Origin: JAYFQE01 sp034927345
GTDB lineage: Bacteria > Bacillota > Clostridia > Saccharofermentanales > UBA5734
Assembly (NCBI GenBank): GCA_034927345.1
Contig: JAYFQE010000006.1
Span: 31,836 to 95,835 of the forward strand
Length of the DNA: 64,000 bases
Reading direction: 5' to 3'
Positions 34,412 through 43,415 of this stretch are shown here, piece after piece. The first letter of the stretch is position 1; each line of letters starts with the position of its first letter. Both the position numbers and the translations under genes were made by a program. Under the pieces are notes generated by a model. That model was not told the origin of the DNA and searched no databases. It worked only from the letters and a program-made list of their open reading frames with translations.

Positions 34412-35197
34412 ATGAAACGCATCAAAGCTATTTTCAATCGTGAATTTCTGGCGTATTTCCGTTCCCCCATGGGGTTTGTCATTTTTGCCATTTTCATGGC
34501 GGTCAGCGGACTTTATTATGCTTCCGGCATTATGAGCTCCTATGCCGACATGGTCAGTGAAATTAGTTTTATCCAGTCTTTCTTGTTTATCATCATCCCG
34601 TTGATGACCATGAGGTCCTTTTCCGAAGACCGCAAGAACGGCACCGAAGTTCTGCTGTTCACTTCGCCGGCCAGCACCCTGGAGATCGTTATCGGCAAAT
34701 ACCTGGCCGCTCTGGCTCTCTTCACCCTGATGACGGCCGGTACGCTGAGCCATGTCATTATTACCATCCTATACAGCGGTTTGATTGATGTCAGCGTACT
34801 TGGCGCTTATATCGGATTCCTTTTCCTGGGAGCCGCTTATATTGCCATCGGCGTTTTTGCTTCAGCTCTGACCGAAAACCAGATTATCGCCGCCGTTATA
34901 TCCTTTATCATCATGCTGGTCCTGATGCTGCTTGATTTTGTATCCAGCATGCTGGGATCGGTCGTCTCCACCCTGGTCAGCAAGATCAATTTCATCGGCT
35001 TGTCCGACACTCAGATCGAGTCCGCGGGCACTGCCGTTACCAATGCGGTTCAATGGCTGAATCCGACAACCCGACTGAGCAATTATATCAACGGCATCTT
35101 CGAAATTTCGCCGATTTTGTTCTTTATCAGCTTGGTTGCGGCTTTCCTGTACCTGACCAACCGCATTATTGAAAAACGGCGTTGGAGCCAGAGGTGA
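34412..35197 (+). CDS. ABC permease, GldF-type
   Basis: This 261-residue protein has six predicted helices, starts MKRIKAIFNREFLAYFRSPMGFV and contains SFSEDRKNGTEVLLFTSP, the ABC-2 permease pattern of GldF. It would form the membrane channel for the ATPase 4 bp upstream. It is followed after 6 bp by the GldG-like gene. Confidence 0.88.
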   Translation: MKRIKAIFNREFLAYFRSPMGFVIFAIFMAVSGLYYASGIMSSYADMVSEISFIQSFLFIIIPLMTMRSFSEDRKNGTEVLLFTSPASTLEIVIGKYLAALALFTLMTAGTLSHVIITILYSGLIDVSVLGAYIGFLFLGAAYIAIGVFASALTENQIIAAVISFIIMLVLMLLDFVSSMLGSVVSTLVSKINFIGLSDTQIESAGTAVTNAVQWLNPTTRLSNYINGIFEISPILFFISLVAAFLYLTNRIIEKRRWSQR

Positions 35198-35203
35198 GAT
35201 AAG

Positions 35204-36727
35204 ATGAGCATTTTCAAGAAAAAGAATCCCAATCTGCCGGCGGACGCCAAAGCGGATAAAAAAAGCAACCGCACCGTCGACAAACGCAATAAAAATTTGA
35301 AGACCATCTCCGTTACATCGACCATCCTGTTTATTGTCATCCTGCTGGTCCTGAATATCGTCTTCGACAGCCTTCTCGGCGATAAGCTGAAATGGGACTG
35401 GACAAAAGGCGGTCAGTATTCGATCGGCGATGTCAGTAAGGAAATCCTTAAGAATATGACCATGGATGTCGAAATCGTCGGTCTGTTCGATGCCGCCGCC
35501 GATACGAAATACACCTCGATCCAGCCGATGGTCGATGAATACGTTAAATACGGCAACGGCAAAATCACAGTCCGCTATGTCAATCCGGACATAACGCCGT
35601 CCATTTTGACCGAACTGGATCCGAAAGGTTATCTGGATCCCCAGGCCGATACTTATGTCGTTTATTGCAAAACAACCGGCAAAGCCAAGAACATTGCATA
35701 CAACGACATTTATGATGTCGGTTATGACAGCAGCTACAACACGGTCCTGAACGGCATTACCGCTGAGCAGAGCATCACCGGCGCCATTAAATATGTCCAG
35801 TCGGAAACAACGCCGGTCGTCTATTTTACAGCCGGCCATGACGAACTGGATTACAACAGCAATTACAGTTCGCTGGTGACGATTTTGAAGAACAACAATT
35901 ATGAAGTCAAGGATCTCGATCTTTTCAGCCTGACTGAAATTCCGGCCGATTGTTCCGTCATCGTCATGGCTTCGCCGAAAAAAGATATCACCACCGCCGA
36001 ACGTAAAGTCATGTCCGCGTATCTGCAAAAGGGCGGCAGCCTGATGTTTGTTACCGATTTCAACACAACCTCATTCCCGGAACTGAACCAGCTCCTGATC
36101 GATTATAATCTGGAAGTCAGCGACAATAAGATCCGTGAAGGCGATACCGACCATCGCCTGCAGGATGACCCTTATGTCATCAGAGCCATCGCGCCGGTCA
36201 GCTCGATCAACACAAGCGACGAGATCGACGGCTTTACCTTGGTCGACAATGTCCGCGGCATTAATGAATTGAAAAACACCAAGGACTGGATTACCGTGGA
36301 ATCGATTCTGACCACATCGGCCGAAGGTTATGCCGAAGCCAACGGCGACTCCAGCCAGGCTTCCGCGGCCGGCAAGCAGAATATCGCCATGGTTTCCGAG
36401 AATAAAGGCTGGGTCGACGGAACCAATGTCACTGAATCCGCTAAAGTCATGCTCATTGGCAGCAGCAGCATTTTCTCCGACAGCGTTCTGCAGACTTACG
36501 GCAATAACCTTTACAATGCCGGCTTGTTCTATTACGGTGTACAATGGCTGTCCAATACATCTGAAGCCGACAGTCTCTATATCGAATCGAAAGTGCCCGC
36601 TTCCTATTCTGTAACCAAGGGATCCAGCAGTATTAACGTCTTGACGGCTGTTGTCGTCATGTTGCTGCTGCCCGGCGCTTTACTGATCGCCGCACTGGTT
36701 GTCTACCGGAAACGCAAGCATTTGTAA
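35204..36727 (+). CDS. GldG-type auxiliary ABC membrane protein
   Basis: The 507-residue protein has a basic cytoplasmic N-terminus, one helix (about 44-65), a long extracellular domain and a C-terminal helix (about 478-500) with a basic end. The extracellular part matches the GldG/ABC_transp_aux pattern: a DVEIVGLFDA segment, YFTAGHDELDYNSNY and SCSVIVMASPKKDITTAE-like DCSVIVMASPKKD with LQKGGSLMFVTD. Its role is probably to couple the ABC core to an external process. It is followed 23 bp later by a DUF4340 gene, a known partnership. Confidence 0.87.
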   Translation: MSIFKKKNPNLPADAKADKKSNRTVDKRNKNLKTISVTSTILFIVILLVLNIVFDSLLGDKLKWDWTKGGQYSIGDVSKEILKNMTMDVEIVGLFDAAADTKYTSIQPMVDEYVKYGNGKITVRYVNPDITPSILTELDPKGYLDPQADTYVVYCKTTGKAKNIAYNDIYDVGYDSSYNTVLNGITAEQSITGAIKYVQSETTPVVYFTAGHDELDYNSNYSSLVTILKNNNYEVKDLDLFSLTEIPADCSVIVMASPKKDITTAERKVMSAYLQKGGSLMFVTDFNTTSFPELNQLLIDYNLEVSDNKIREGDTDHRLQDDPYVIRAIAPVSSINTSDEIDGFTLVDNVRGINELKNTKDWITVESILTTSAEGYAEANGDSSQASAAGKQNIAMVSENKGWVDGTNVTESAKVMLIGSSSIFSDSVLQTYGNNLYNAGLFYYGVQWLSNTSEADSLYIESKVPASYSVTKGSSSINVLTAVVVMLLLPGALLIAALVVYRKRKHL

Positions 36728-36750
36728 GCAAAAGCTGGAGGCTTGATGAC

Positions 36751-38292
36751 GTGAAGAAGCAATGGAAACCCCTGATCATCTTTGGCGGCATTTTGGTCGT
36801 CCTGCTCCTGGTCTGGCTCATTTCGGCCCTTGTGCCGAAAATGAGCGGGACCGGCGAAACGACGACCGGCACTTCGATCGCTGATGTGCCCGCGGTGTTT
36901 GAAGCTGCGGAGACAGATATCAGCCGCCTGGATGTAACCAATGCGACAGGTACTTTCACTCTGGTTCCTGAAGAAGCCAAAGACGCCCAGGGCAATGTCT
37001 CAGTCGTTTGGTCCGTCAAGGACAAGGAGGACTATCCTTTTTCGTCCTCTCTCGTTGAGGAATTGGCGAAGGTTGCCGTTAAAGTTTATACCAGCCAGGA
37101 GATCACCGCCAGCGCGGCCGATCTGTCTTCTTATGGGCTGGCCAAACCTGCGGCGACGATGAAAGTAACCTTGAAATCGGGTGAAACGCACGAGATTAAA
37201 TTCGGCAATGAATTGTCCTCCGGTTATTATGATTATGTCACCGTGGATGATGCCGGGAGAGTCTGCGCGGTAGCTTCGTCGACCTGCGATAAAGTTAAGC
37301 AGGGCCTGACGGATTTCCTGGATACCAGTCTGGTGGTCGGCATCGACAGCAACGATCTGACCAACATGACCTTTGAACGAGCCAAGGACCAGCTGAAGCT
37401 GGCGACCGATGTGTCTTTGGTTGGCGAAGCGGGCAGCGACAGCGCTTATCTCGACTTCAAAATTACTGAGCCGATTAAACGCAGCGGGACTTCGGAGTCG
37501 CTGACAACCCTGGCTACCGAGTCAACCGGAGCTGCGGTCGTTAAGTTTATTGAACTCGATCCGGCAGACTTGGCCAAATACGGCCTGGATAATCCGCAAT
37601 ATACATTCCGGCTGAAGACTGCCGAAAAGACGGTCGTGCTAAAGATCGGCAGCAAAGCGGATGACAGCAATTATTACGCGATGTCCGATCAAGTCCCGGC
37701 GGTATTTACAGTCGCCAGCAGCACCTTCACAGCTATCGACATGAAAGTTATCGAAATGCTGGATCGTTTTGTCAGTCTGCAAAGCATCTGGAATGTCAGC
37801 AAAATCGAGGCCGATCTCTTTGGCACCCAGTTTACGACGGAAATTCAGATGACCAAGGACCAGAAGGCCGATGACGACGGCGTCGCTTTCACGCTGGATG
37901 GCGAAAACGCCCGAATTTTCAGCGAATCGGACAAGAGTCTGTACAGTACGTTTTATCAGCGGCTGATCAGCGTGATGATCGCCGGCTTGGATACGGAAGC
38001 CAAGCCGACCAACCTGCATGAAGCATCGATGAAGTTCTATATTAAGGCCGATGAAGAAAACAAAGTGGCGGCTTATACGAAACTCGTTGAATTTACCAAG
38101 CGGGATGAGTATACTTATTATGTCTTTATTGATGGGGAATATACCGGATTTTATGTCGATGGCGATGCAGCCTTTACATCGGCAAAGGATGATAACGAAG
38201 GCATTATTGTAGCCTACAAGAAAATGCGGTATGCCATGGATCATGCTGTGGACAATGTGTTTAACACAGAGGAAGGTTATCAGCTGAACTAA
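36751..38292 (+). CDS. DUF4340 domain protein, membrane-anchored
   Basis: This 513-residue protein starts at GTG with site TGGAGG 9 bases before it. One N-terminal helix (about 7-28) anchors a large extracellular region containing repeated strand-rich units such as LADLSSYGLAKPAATMKVTLKSGETHEIKFGNEL and LAKYGLDNPQYTFRLKTAEKTVVLKIGSKADDSNYYAM, the DUF4340 repeat. DUF4340 proteins accompany Gld-type ABC systems in many bacteria without a settled role. The stop is directly followed by the next start. Confidence 0.85.
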   Translation: MKKQWKPLIIFGGILVVLLLVWLISALVPKMSGTGETTTGTSIADVPAVFEAAETDISRLDVTNATGTFTLVPEEAKDAQGNVSVVWSVKDKEDYPFSSSLVEELAKVAVKVYTSQEITASAADLSSYGLAKPAATMKVTLKSGETHEIKFGNELSSGYYDYVTVDDAGRVCAVASSTCDKVKQGLTDFLDTSLVVGIDSNDLTNMTFERAKDQLKLATDVSLVGEAGSDSAYLDFKITEPIKRSGTSESLTTLATESTGAAVVKFIELDPADLAKYGLDNPQYTFRLKTAEKTVVLKIGSKADDSNYYAMSDQVPAVFTVASSTFTAIDMKVIEMLDRFVSLQSIWNVSKIEADLFGTQFTTEIQMTKDQKADDDGVAFTLDGENARIFSESDKSLYSTFYQRLISVMIAGLDTEAKPTNLHEASMKFYIKADEENKVAAYTKLVEFTKRDEYTYYVFIDGEYTGFYVDGDAAFTSAKDDNEGIIVAYKKMRYAMDHAVDNVFNTEEGYQLN

Positions 38293-39447
38293 ATGGATCA
38301 TCGTCAGCCAGTCCGAAACAGCCAACGAAGCAGAGCCAGCTTGATCGTTTTGATCACGCTGGCTTTCCTGCTGATGGCAGCAGCCATTATTTTGGTCAAT
38401 CAGCTTCCGGATGACAACGCCTGGCAGGTTACGGCGGACACGACGGCGGCTCCTGTCCAGCAGAGCGGCGGCTTTTCCTGTTCGGCGTCTGAAGCGCAGC
38501 AGCTATATCCTTTTGCCGATGGCGTTGCCAAGGTAACCGCCAACCGGATTGCTTATCTTGATGTGCATGGCACGGAGAATTTTGCTGTGGACATCGACTT
38601 TACCGCTCCCTTTGTCGTGATACAAGACCGGTTTTTATTGGCTGCCGATCGTGACGGCCATGCTTATGTGATGATTACGCCGGACGGCGAGTCTTATCGA
38701 GGATCTCTGAACGGCAGCATCAACGGCGCGGCGGTCAGCCCGGACGGCATGGCTGCCTTGATACAGGACCAGACCGACAGCACCGGCCTGGTTACGGTAT
38801 TGGCCGCCCTGACTGGACAGAAATTATACGACTGCTATTTCCCGGAGTCCGGCTACGTTTTGTCGGTATCATTTACCGGCGACGGCGCCTTTTTCGATGT
38901 CGCCCTGGCCAATACCAACGCTTCGGTCATCCATCCGAAACTGAAGCGTTATAATATCGCGGGTGAGCAGCAGGCTTTACGCCAGCCGGATCTGGATTCC
39001 CTGTATCCGCTGATAACCTATGATCCGGAGGGCCATCCGGTTATTTGCGGATCATCCCAGATTGCTGCGATTTCCTATGACCAGGAAGATCTGCTCTGGC
39101 AGCGGCAGTATAATCAGATCCAATCCGTGGCGGCTTCCGGAGACGCGCTCCTGGTTTTAGCCGCCAATCAGACCGGCGGCGCTATCAGCCTGTATCGTAT
39201 CGAAGCCGACGGCAGCAGCAGCGACGGCCTCGTCATCGGCGATTCCGCGACTTTCCCGGCGGTATCCGGACATTTGACGGCTATCGGCAGCGGGACAAGG
39301 CTGCTTCTTGTCGATTGCCGGAATGATCAGATTATTCTGGATCAGACTATGGCCGATGAAATAATCCGGGTCGGATTTGCCGGCAGCCGTTCTCTTACGG
39401 TAGTGACTCGGACCGGCGTATATAGCTTGCCGGTATCCGCGCAGTAA
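38293..39447 (+). CDS. DUF5711-type membrane-anchored beta-propeller
   Basis: The 384-residue protein has one N-terminal helix (about 18-37) and an external domain of repeated short strand units (for example VAKVTANRIAYLDVHGTENF, GAAVSPDGMAALIQDQ, ITYDPEGHPVICGSSQIAAISYDQEDLLWQRQY), the appearance of a beta-propeller. I associate it with clostridial DUF5711. The ATG abuts the DUF4340 stop, so translation is coupled and it is likely part of the Gld-type complex. No ribosome site of its own is obvious. Confidence 0.78.
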   Translation: MDHRQPVRNSQRSRASLIVLITLAFLLMAAAIILVNQLPDDNAWQVTADTTAAPVQQSGGFSCSASEAQQLYPFADGVAKVTANRIAYLDVHGTENFAVDIDFTAPFVVIQDRFLLAADRDGHAYVMITPDGESYRGSLNGSINGAAVSPDGMAALIQDQTDSTGLVTVLAALTGQKLYDCYFPESGYVLSVSFTGDGAFFDVALANTNASVIHPKLKRYNIAGEQQALRQPDLDSLYPLITYDPEGHPVICGSSQIAAISYDQEDLLWQRQYNQIQSVAASGDALLVLAANQTGGAISLYRIEADGSSSDGLVIGDSATFPAVSGHLTAIGSGTRLLLVDCRNDQIILDQTMADEIIRVGFAGSRSLTVVTRTGVYSLPVSAQ

Positions 39448-39452
39448 TTCGA

Positions 39453-39458
39453 TATAAT
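39453..39458 (+). promoter_or_regulatory. Candidate pepF promoter -10
   Basis: TATAAT (39453-39458) lies 52 bp before pepF and only 5 bp after the DUF5711 stop; no good -35 is seen. It is listed because it would separate the pepF group from the Gld-type operon. Confidence 0.3.
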
Positions 39459-39510
39459 CATAAGCAGAACATGCGTTGCAGCAGGCAAACGCAGAAAGAA
39501 GGAGAACACT

Positions 39511-41340
39511 ATGGACACTGACACTCAACCTCCACGACGAAGCAGGGGGGAAATCCCCGAAATTTATCGTTGGCAGCTTGAGGACATTTTTCCGGATGAC
39601 CAGTCATGGGAGACTGCGCTGGCCGCCATTCCCGATCTGTTGGAAAAAATTGAACACTTTCGCGGTCATTTAGGCGATGATCCGGCAACAATGCTGGCAG
39701 CTCTGCAGCAATCGGATCAGATCGATCTGGAACTGATGGAGCTATATGCCTATGCCCGCATGCGCCGTGACGAGGACAACGGTGTCAATCGCTGTCAGGA
39801 CATGGCCGACCGGGTGACCAATCTTTATTACCAGGCGGCCGCGGCTACGGCATTTTTATCACCAGAACTGGCCGGCTTGCCTGAAGACCGCTTGTTGCTT
39901 TGGATGAATGAGCATACGTCCTTTCAGCCTTACCGGCAGGTCCTGCTTAATCTGATCCGGACAAAACCGCATATTCTGCCGGAAGCAGAAGAAGCGCTGC
40001 TTTCACGTTTCGGTCCGGTTACCGAAGGCCTGGGCAACGCCTATACGGTTTTTGACAATGTAGATTTAAAATTGGGTTCGATCAGCGACGGGGAAGGGCG
40101 AACGATAGAACTGACCCCTGCCTTGTTCAGCCAACTGCGTGAGCATCATGACCATTCGGTCCGCCAGGCTGCGTTTGCCCGGATCCATCAAGCTTTTGCC
40201 GATTATGGCCAGACTTTGGCGACTTTATATGCGACCCGGGTCAAAGCGGATCTGGTCTTTGCCTTAGCCCGCCATCATCAGGACAGTCTCAGCGCCGCTC
40301 TTTTTGCGGACAACCTGCCGGTCAGCATTTATACCAGCTTGATCGAAGCGGTTCATGATGGCCAGCCGACGCTTAACCGTTATCTTGAACTGCGCCGGAA
40401 GCAACTGAAACTGCCTGATCTGCACATCTCGGATACCTATGTTCCGATCCTGGATGTCCCTGACCGCCGGTATACTTATGAACAGGCCTGCAGCCTGGTT
40501 AAACAAGGTCTTGCCCCGCTGGGCCCCGAGTATTTGCACGTTGTGGAACAACACCTGAACAACCGTTGGATCGATGTCTATGAAACGCCGGGCAAAACAA
40601 ATGGCGCCTATTCCTGGGGGTCATATAAGAGCCATCCTTATATTTTAATGAATTACGGCAGTATGTTATCGGATATTTTTACCCTGGCGCATGAATTGGG
40701 TCATAGCCTTCATACGTATTACACCAATCGAAGACCTTACCCGGAAGCCCATTATCCGATCTTTCTGGCGGAAATCGCCTCGACCGTCAATGAAATTCTC
40801 CTGATGCGCTCGCTTTTAGGTCGGTGCGACGAGTCGACGCCGGACGGCCGTCAGGAAAAAGCTTATTTGCTGAATCATTTTCTTGAGGAATTCCGGCTGA
40901 CCGTTTTCCGGCAAACGATGTTTGCCGAATTTGAATGGCAGGTCCACCAAAAGGCCGAACAAGGTGAATCTTTGACGGCAGAGGTTCTTTGCTCGGTGTA
41001 TCGTGACCTGCTGCGCCGATATTTTGGGCCTGATGTGATTATTGACGACTTCATGCAATGGGAATGGGCCAGAATCCCTCATTTCTATAATGCTTATTAC
41101 GTCTTTCAATACGCGACCGGCTTTTCGGCAGCCGTTACCCTTGTCCGTCAGATATTAACCGAGGGGCAGCCGGCTGTCGATCGGTATCTGACCTTTCTCG
41201 GAGCAGGCAACTCTGATTATCCGCTGGCCGTTTTGGCGGCAGCCGGAGTCGATTTATCTTCACCGGCGCCGGTACAAGATGCCATGATGGAATTTAACTC
41301 GAGTCTGGATGAATTAGCTCGCTTAATCCAGGAGGATTGA
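39511..41340 (+). CDS. pepF: Oligoendopeptidase F
   Basis: The 609-residue M3 metallopeptidase has the zinc site HELGH (His394, Glu395, His398) and a downstream Glu in LAEIASTVNE as third ligand. Such enzymes cleave peptides of about 7-17 residues in the cytoplasm. The ribosome site is AAGAAGGAGA. It leads a group with a CYTH protein and two flavoproteins, with 1-bp and overlapping junctions that suggest one mRNA. Confidence 0.94.
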   Translation: MDTDTQPPRRSRGEIPEIYRWQLEDIFPDDQSWETALAAIPDLLEKIEHFRGHLGDDPATMLAALQQSDQIDLELMELYAYARMRRDEDNGVNRCQDMADRVTNLYYQAAAATAFLSPELAGLPEDRLLLWMNEHTSFQPYRQVLLNLIRTKPHILPEAEEALLSRFGPVTEGLGNAYTVFDNVDLKLGSISDGEGRTIELTPALFSQLREHHDHSVRQAAFARIHQAFADYGQTLATLYATRVKADLVFALARHHQDSLSAALFADNLPVSIYTSLIEAVHDGQPTLNRYLELRRKQLKLPDLHISDTYVPILDVPDRRYTYEQACSLVKQGLAPLGPEYLHVVEQHLNNRWIDVYETPGKTNGAYSWGSYKSHPYILMNYGSMLSDIFTLAHELGHSLHTYYTNRRPYPEAHYPIFLAEIASTVNEILLMRSLLGRCDESTPDGRQEKAYLLNHFLEEFRLTVFRQTMFAEFEWQVHQKAEQGESLTAEVLCSVYRDLLRRYFGPDVIIDDFMQWEWARIPHFYNAYYVFQYATGFSAAVTLVRQILTEGQPAVDRYLTFLGAGNSDYPLAVLAAAGVDLSSPAPVQDAMMEFNSSLDELARLIQED

Positions 41341-41341
41341 C

Positions 41342-42025
41342 ATGGAAACCGAATTGAAATTGCGCTTTATACAGGATGGCGACCGATCATCATTCTTTAC
41401 CGATCCCTGGATCGCCGACCTGCTTCTGCCGGATTCACGGCAAAATCTGGATATGCACAGCCAGTATTATGATACGGCGGCCGGCGCCCTGACTATCCGC
41501 CGGGCGTCTCTGCGAATCCGCCGTGAGGATGACCGGCGCATCGCGACGGTTAAATTGGGCAAAGCGGCCAATAACGGTTTGCACCAGCGTTTAGAATGGT
41601 CGGTTGTTTTGGACGACGATGCGATGGATTGGTCCGATCAGCCGGAAAAAGGCCTGGATGCGGCCTGGTTCCTGAAGCTGGCCGTCAGCGACGGCGATCC
41701 TGATGATCGGCTGCGCGAGCTGCTGCTGGAAATTGACGGGCAGCCGCTGCTGGAAATCTGCCAGGCCGATTTTACGCGGACGGCTTATGATATCGGTTAT
41801 GGCGACACTTTGATGGAACTGGCGCTGGATAAAGGCGAATTGCGCGCCGGGCCGCTGACCGCGCAGATCAATGAACTTGAACTGGAACTCAAAGAAGGCG
41901 ATGTGCGCGATTTAATGGCTTTGGGCGATGAGATGCAGGCCCGCTATGATGTGGAGCCGGAAAGCCAGAGCAAATATGCCCGTTGTCTGGCCTTGCTGCG
42001 GCAAATTCAGGAAAATGAAGCCTGA
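41342..42025 (+). CDS. CYTH domain phosphatase-like protein
   Basis: The 227-residue protein opens with METELKLRF, the ExExK motif (Glu2, Glu4, Lys6) of CYTH/triphosphate tunnel enzymes, and has the ALTIRRASLRIRRED basic strand and the ELELELKEGD strand. Related enzymes hydrolyse inorganic triphosphate. It starts one base after the pepF stop with site AGGAGG inside pepF, and its end overlaps the next gene by 11 bases. Confidence 0.87.
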   Translation: METELKLRFIQDGDRSSFFTDPWIADLLLPDSRQNLDMHSQYYDTAAGALTIRRASLRIRREDDRRIATVKLGKAANNGLHQRLEWSVVLDDDAMDWSDQPEKGLDAAWFLKLAVSDGDPDDRLRELLLEIDGQPLLEICQADFTRTAYDIGYGDTLMELALDKGELRAGPLTAQINELELELKEGDVRDLMALGDEMQARYDVEPESQSKYARCLALLRQIQENEA

Positions 42026-43415
42026 TACCGGATCCGCCGCCGGCATGCCCGGCAGCTATGCTGTAAACGGCCGACTGGCTATCGTCGGCGGCGGCGCCGC
42101 CGGTTTAATGGCCGCGATTACAGCCGCGCGGATCCTGCGCGAGGCAGCAGGGAACGGCACGGAACCGGGCATTATTTTGCTGGAAGGCCAGGAGCGGGTC
42201 GGCCGCAAATTGCTGGCGACCGGCAACGGGCGCTGTAACCTCAGCAATAATAAACTATCGATCGACCATTATCACGGCCGGGATATCCGTTTTGCCCTGG
42301 GCGCTCTGCGTCGTCTGCCGGTGGTGTCGACTCTGGCTCAGTTTCGTCAGATGGGCCTCTTGTGCAGGGTTGACCCTGACGGCCGTATTTTTCCATACAG
42401 TTATCAGGCGGCGGCCGTACTGGATCTTCTGCGGTTATCGGCAGAACAAGCCGGAGTCCGGATTATTACCGATTGCAAAATCAAGCAGGTCCTGACATCT
42501 GGCCCATACGTCAAATCCAGCGAAGATCCGGGATTTTGCCTGTTGGCTCAGGATGGCCGGCAGTTCAGAGCCGATCGGGTTATTGTCGCCACCGGCGGCC
42601 TGGCCGCTCCGGCTTTCGGCTGCGACGGCAGCGGCTATCGCTTTTTCACGGCTTTAGGCCACCATCTGGTGGAGCCTTTTCCGGCTTTAGTTCAAATCTG
42701 CACAGAAACCGAGTTGGTTCGTGGTCTGGCCGGTATCAAATGTGAAGGAATGGCTTCCGCATCCCGAAAAGATAAAATAATCCGCTCGGAAACCGGCGAA
42801 GTGCTTTTTACAGAATATGGCCTTTCCGGGCCGCCGCTGCTGCAGCTGGCCCGGCCGGTCGCCGAATGGGCCGCCGGACTGGCCGACGGGCCGGTGATGA
42901 TTTCTTTGAATTTCCTGCCCGATCTGACAAGCTCAGAATTACAAACCTGGCTGATTGAACGGCAGCAGATCAATCCCGAACTGCCGCTGGCTGATTTTCT
43001 GACCGGGCTGGTCAATAAGAAGCTGGGCCAGACCATCGTAAAAACAGCTGTCGGCCGTTCTTTGAACGGGACAGCCGGCAGCCTGTCGGCGCAAGAAATT
43101 CAAAAAATCAGACAGCTTTTGCAAAACTGGTCTGTCCGGGCAGTCGGCACACGGGACTGGAGTCAGGCTCAGGTGACGGCCGGCGGTCTGGCCACAGCCG
43201 ATTTTCGGCCGGACACACTGGAATCGCGTTTGGTTCCGGGCCTTTTCGCGGCCGGCGAGATCCTCGACATCGACGGCGACTGCGGCGGCTTCAATCTACA
43301 GTGGGCTTGGTCTTCCGGCTATCTGGCCGGCAAAAAGGCGGCTGAGCAATGGCTGGCTGCCAATGCGGCGGGCGGCTTGCCTGGCCGGTTGGATAATCCG
43401 GGCGGACAGCGATGA
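42015..43415 (+). CDS. HI0933/BaiN-type FAD-dependent oxidoreductase
   Basis: This 466-residue flavoprotein has the FAD-binding GGGAAGLMAAI near residue 22, GATGNGRCNLSNN-like LATGNGRCNLSNN, VIVATGGLAAPAFGCDGSGYRF, and the C-terminal LFAAGEILDIDGDCGGFNLQWAWSSG, a pattern typical of the HI0933/YhiN/BaiN family. Proposed roles include bile-acid or siderophore reduction in other bacteria; the substrate here is unknown. The start at 42015 lies inside the end of the CYTH gene with a CAGGA site. It overlaps the next flavoprotein gene by 4 bases. Confidence 0.87.
   Translation: MKPDTGSAAGMPGSYAVNGRLAIVGGGAAGLMAAITAARILREAAGNGTEPGIILLEGQERVGRKLLATGNGRCNLSNNKLSIDHYHGRDIRFALGALRRLPVVSTLAQFRQMGLLCRVDPDGRIFPYSYQAAAVLDLLRLSAEQAGVRIITDCKIKQVLTSGPYVKSSEDPGFCLLAQDGRQFRADRVIVATGGLAAPAFGCDGSGYRFFTALGHHLVEPFPALVQICTETELVRGLAGIKCEGMASASRKDKIIRSETGEVLFTEYGLSGPPLLQLARPVAEWAAGLADGPVMISLNFLPDLTSSELQTWLIERQQINPELPLADFLTGLVNKKLGQTIVKTAVGRSLNGTAGSLSAQEIQKIRQLLQNWSVRAVGTRDWSQAQVTAGGLATADFRPDTLESRLVPGLFAAGEILDIDGDCGGFNLQWAWSSGYLAGKKAAEQWLAANAAGGLPGRLDNPGGQR

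Noticed and set aside
41928..42014. N-terminal extension of the HI0933-type flavoprotein from 41928
   Set aside because: The extra 29 residues are out-of-frame reading of the CYTH gene; the ATG at 42015 gives the family's normal start.
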